A stretch of 23,590 nt of DNA from Basidiobolus heterosporus B8920. Lineage: Eukaryota; Basidiobolomycota; Basidiobolomycetes; Basidiobolales; Basidiobolaceae. The notes below the pieces were generated by a model that saw only the letters and a list, made by a program, of their open reading frames with translations, had not been told where the DNA came from and did not search any database. This document shows, in pieces, positions 21,552 to 23,590 of this stretch (position 1 is the first letter of the stretch; every line of letters starts with the position of its first letter). A program made the translations under genes and the position numbers. The stretch is from assembly GCA_000697455.1 (NCBI GenBank), contig JNET01030828.1, positions 1-23,590 of the forward strand, given 5' to 3'.

Positions 21552-23005
21552 ATGCACAACGACTTACTAGAAGCGAAAGTAGTCATACTGGGAAGTCAAG
21601 GTACACCAAGTTCCCTTTACCACTGTCTTTGTAAGGAATGTTTAAAAGGAGCTCCCTTCTAGACTACCTGACGTAAGTGTACCTCTATTGAAAGTCTTAC
21701 TTATTTTTTTTCCTACATCACTGCATGAAGCGGTTGGAAAGACTTCTCTTGTGGTACGTTACGTTCAAAAGACCTTTACACCCAACTGTTCTTCTACCAT
21801 CGGTGCTTCTTTTATGACCACCAAACTGTAAGTACCTTCATTTGCCTCCAGAGAAATCTGGTGGGGTAGACTTCTTCACCACAGTTCAAGTTCTATCTTT
21901 CGACAACTCTGCCCTTCCTGATGAATGGGGGCCTACGGATAATACGAATTCGCCACTCAGACTCGGGTGGAGTGTCTTGGTGGCTCCGTCGGTTGAAGAA
22001 GAAGGTTGGTAGTGTTGAGTTAGGGATAATCCTGAATTAAGAGAGGAGTATCGACTAGACTGAGAGACCACAGAAGGGGTAGAGTGTCACTGGAGTTGAA
22101 CGATAATTTCAATGTGAGTTCACTTCACCCACTTAACTAAGTCTCTTGTGGTACCTTGTAGTGTGGTGGACGATTGTAAAGTTAGATTACAGATATGGGA
22201 TACTGCTGGCCAAGAACGATTTCGTTCTATGGTATGTTACCGTATTTGGGAGAAACCTCTCCACGTAAATTCATGAATTCTCCTTGTGAGGGATTCCCAT
22301 CAATTCTTACTAACCAAAATCAATCCACACAGGCACCCATGTATTATAGAGGAGTACGTTGAATTCAAGTAGTCATCTCATACAATCCCATGACCTCTTC
22401 AATGGTTTCTCGTAGGCAAACGCAGCTATCATAGTGTACGATATCACGAATCGCAAGAGCTTTGAAGAGATAGAAGTCTGGCTGAAAGGTGAGAAATCAT
22501 TCCGATCTCCATACATGGAATTCATCTGTAGCATTGAAGAAGTAACCCATGAATTCTGTGGATAGAACTGCAGAAGAATATGACGGAGGATTTAAGTAAG
22601 GGTTCTTGGATGGAACTTCCTTTTCAATTTCCTCACCATAGAATCATCCCGTAGTTATCCACATTGTTGGTAGTAAGTTTGATCTGGCCAGTACCCGACG
22701 GGAGGTGTCTTTAGATGAGGCGGTGGAGTTTGTGGAGAATACTGTAGGTGCAGGGTATACTGTTCACGAAGTCTCAGCCAAAGATGATGAAGGTAAGGGA
22801 ATCCAATTTACGAATGGAATGCACAAATAGACCAACATCTTCTTTTACTTGTATGTTAGGTGTGGATGAGATATTTATCCAGATTGCTCGTCAACTTGTA
22901 GAAAATGAGTTCGAACTGGAAAGAGACAAACGTCCCCGATCCAACGGTAGTATTTATCTGGACGATGAAGAGCAAGAGATGAATCAAGGTCGATGCTGTA
23001 ATTAA
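21552..23005 (+). CDS. Rab family small GTPase with atypical G4 motif
   Basis: Eight exons: 21552-21600, 21731-21827, 22162-22231, 22333-22353, 22416-22488, 22566-22595, 22655-22792 and 22860-23005, giving 207 residues. P-loop GSQAVGKT (14-21) is split by intron 1. Switch I region is STIGASFMTTK, switch II WDTAGQERF (61-69), followed by MAPMYYRGANAAIIVYDIT. G4 is S120-K121-F122-D123 where most Rabs have Asn-Lys-x-Asp. G5 is EVSAK. The tail after about residue 175 is charged and ends in GRCCN, a di-cysteine prenylation signal, so the protein should be membrane-anchored after Rab escort protein and GGTase II action. By eye it groups with Rab21/22/24-like GTPases (TIGASF, YYRGA); the subfamily is not certain. 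Introns 1 (130 nt) and 2 (334 nt) are unusually long for this window, and exons 4 (21 nt) and 6 (30 nt) are tiny. Confidence 0.87.
21828..22161 (+). other. Unusually long Rab intron with internal splice-like sites
   Basis: Removing 21828-22161 (334 nt) joins TTK to LVVDDCKVRLQIWDTAG, which is complete, so the segment is not needed for the protein. Inside it, an acceptor-like CACCACAG ends at about 21883 and a good donor (AAT|GTGAGT) lies at about 22113. The two outer parts would be introns of roughly 55 and 49 nt, the normal size here. The inner segment of about 230 nt would meet stop codons in the Rab frame, so its inclusion would truncate the protein before switch II. Confidence 0.4.
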
Positions 23006-23347
23006 CAGGTGTGGCTATGGAGAGAAAGTCCCTTTGTTAATCTACATATGCTTGAAATTCTCCAACTCCACCCTGTAGATAGTCATTAGATAGTGTTGAC
23101 TCCTTGAACCTAACATTTCAATGCATCCCTTATTTTTTATTCTATCTCGACTCCAATGAAGAATCTCCATACACTGGCAAGAACTATGATTGATTTATTA
23201 CACGTGCTACAACCTATAAAGCTGTGTAGCGTAGAATGAGGAACAGGAAAAGTGAGGAAAAGTGACAGGGAAAGGGAAAGGGAAAGGGAAAAGTAAACAA
23301 TGCAAATTAAGGGGAAAAGACTGAGAAGGGATCGGGATTACTGGAGG
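23006..23347. other. Convergent 3' region between the Rab and glutaredoxin-like genes
   Basis: These 342 bp hold two 3' UTRs and a purine-rich simple repeat (23246-23292). No gene is supported. Confidence 0.5.
23246..23292 (+). repeat. Purine-rich simple repeats (GGAAAAGTGA x2, GGGAAA x4)
   Basis: Two perfect copies of GGAAAAGTGA (23246-23265) are followed by four perfect GGGAAA units (23268-23291). The tract is a strongly strand-asymmetric purine run in a convergent 3' region, of the kind that grows by replication slippage. Confidence 0.85.
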
Positions 23348-23590
23348 TCATTGGGAAGAGGGGATAGAGTCGAACCTCTTTTTCAATTGATCGGTCAATT
23401 TCTGTTCATCCACGGAGTGCATCATGATCTCCTCTCCATTCAAGTGCAACACCGGAATATCGAACGTATATTTCTCCCATTTCTTCTTGTTCTCCGGTTG
23501 ATTGATATCGACTTCCTTGAATTCAAAAGGATACTACCAACAGGAAAGTCCGTTAGACAACAGAGACGAGAGTACGGACCATCATTCAAA
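23348..23590 (-). CDS. Glutaredoxin-like protein, DUF836 family (last exon; 5' part outside window)
   Basis: The last coding exon runs 23533 to 23348 on the minus strand (62 codons with stop). It starts after an acceptor ending TTGGTAG, and the intron from 23534 leaves the window at 23590, so its donor is not seen. It reads YPFEFKEVDINQPEN, KWEKYTFDIPVLHLNGEEI, MMHSVDEQKLTDQLKKR. This is the second half of the thioredoxin fold of small glutaredoxin-like DUF836 proteins (yeast YDR286C, human C5orf63), including the cis-proline in DIPVLHLNG that packs against the active site. The CxxC-type N-terminal half lies to the right of the window. The redox partner of this family is not established. Confidence 0.8.

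Noticed and set aside
21886-22071. Minus-strand frame of 61 codons within the long Rab intron, rich in Ser
   Set aside because: No recognisable domain, no supporting splice sites on that strand, and composition typical of chance frames.
1-23590. tRNA, rRNA, transposon or virus-derived sequence
   Set aside because: I looked for T-loop motifs, terminal repeats, reverse transcriptase, integrase, transposase and capsid-type motifs in all frames and saw none.

Overview
The window is nuclear DNA from an intron-dense, compact fungal genome. I can read nine protein-coding genes, and nearly all of them are broken into short exons by GT-AG introns of about 50-90 nt. Many introns carry CTAAY-type branch sites shortly before the acceptor. 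The intron density, small introns, moderate AT richness and the presence of an AP-4 adaptor mu subunit (lost from yeasts and most Dikarya) suggest an early-diverging fungus, perhaps Mucoromycota. That placement is an inference from gene content. I found no rRNA, tRNA, CRISPR array, transposon or virus-derived element.

Layout, left to right. 1-617 (-): 5' half of a Ste14/ICMT isoprenylcysteine carboxyl methyltransferase, running off the left edge. 1125-3309 (+): nine-exon TMEM184/DUF300 (Hfl1-like) membrane protein. 3747-5637 (-): four-exon CAMK-type kinase of the Rck2/Srk1 (MAPKAP kinase) group. 6576-8489 (+): ten-exon AP-4 mu. 8844-10147 (-): five-exon Dip1/Ldb17/SPIN90 activator of Arp2/3. 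10918-18025 (+): about 30-exon Rav1-like subunit of the RAVE V-ATPase assembly complex. 18695-21020 (+): four-exon Flc/Pkd2-type TRP-like channel. 21552-23005 (+): eight-exon Rab GTPase. 23348 to the right edge (-): last exon of a DUF836 glutaredoxin-like protein. Three intergenic regions are divergent promoters (618-1124, 5638-6575, 10148-10917), three are convergent 3' regions (3310-3746, 8490-8843, 23006-23347), and two lie between tandem genes (18026-18694, 21021-21551).

Most of the genes serve the endomembrane system: prenyl-protein methylation, a vacuolar DUF300 protein, a TGN coat adaptor, an endocytic actin nucleator, V-ATPase assembly, a calcium/ER-type channel and a Rab. I see no evidence that they form one unit. 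Fungal genes are transcribed singly, and this may be chance clustering.

Splice models were built by hand from reading frame, splice consensus and protein-family conservation, and every junction given keeps phase except one. In the Rav1 gene a conserved domain is split by a one-base frame change at a GGGG run (14385-14388), which may be an assembly error. Other points worth a look are the AP-4 subunit itself, a Rab with Ser-Lys-x-Asp in place of the usual Asn/Thr-Lys-x-Asp, a 334-nt intron that may hide a cassette exon, a probable GC-AG intron, and a tandem LFDDY repeat in Rav1. I did not find a clearly new multi-gene system.
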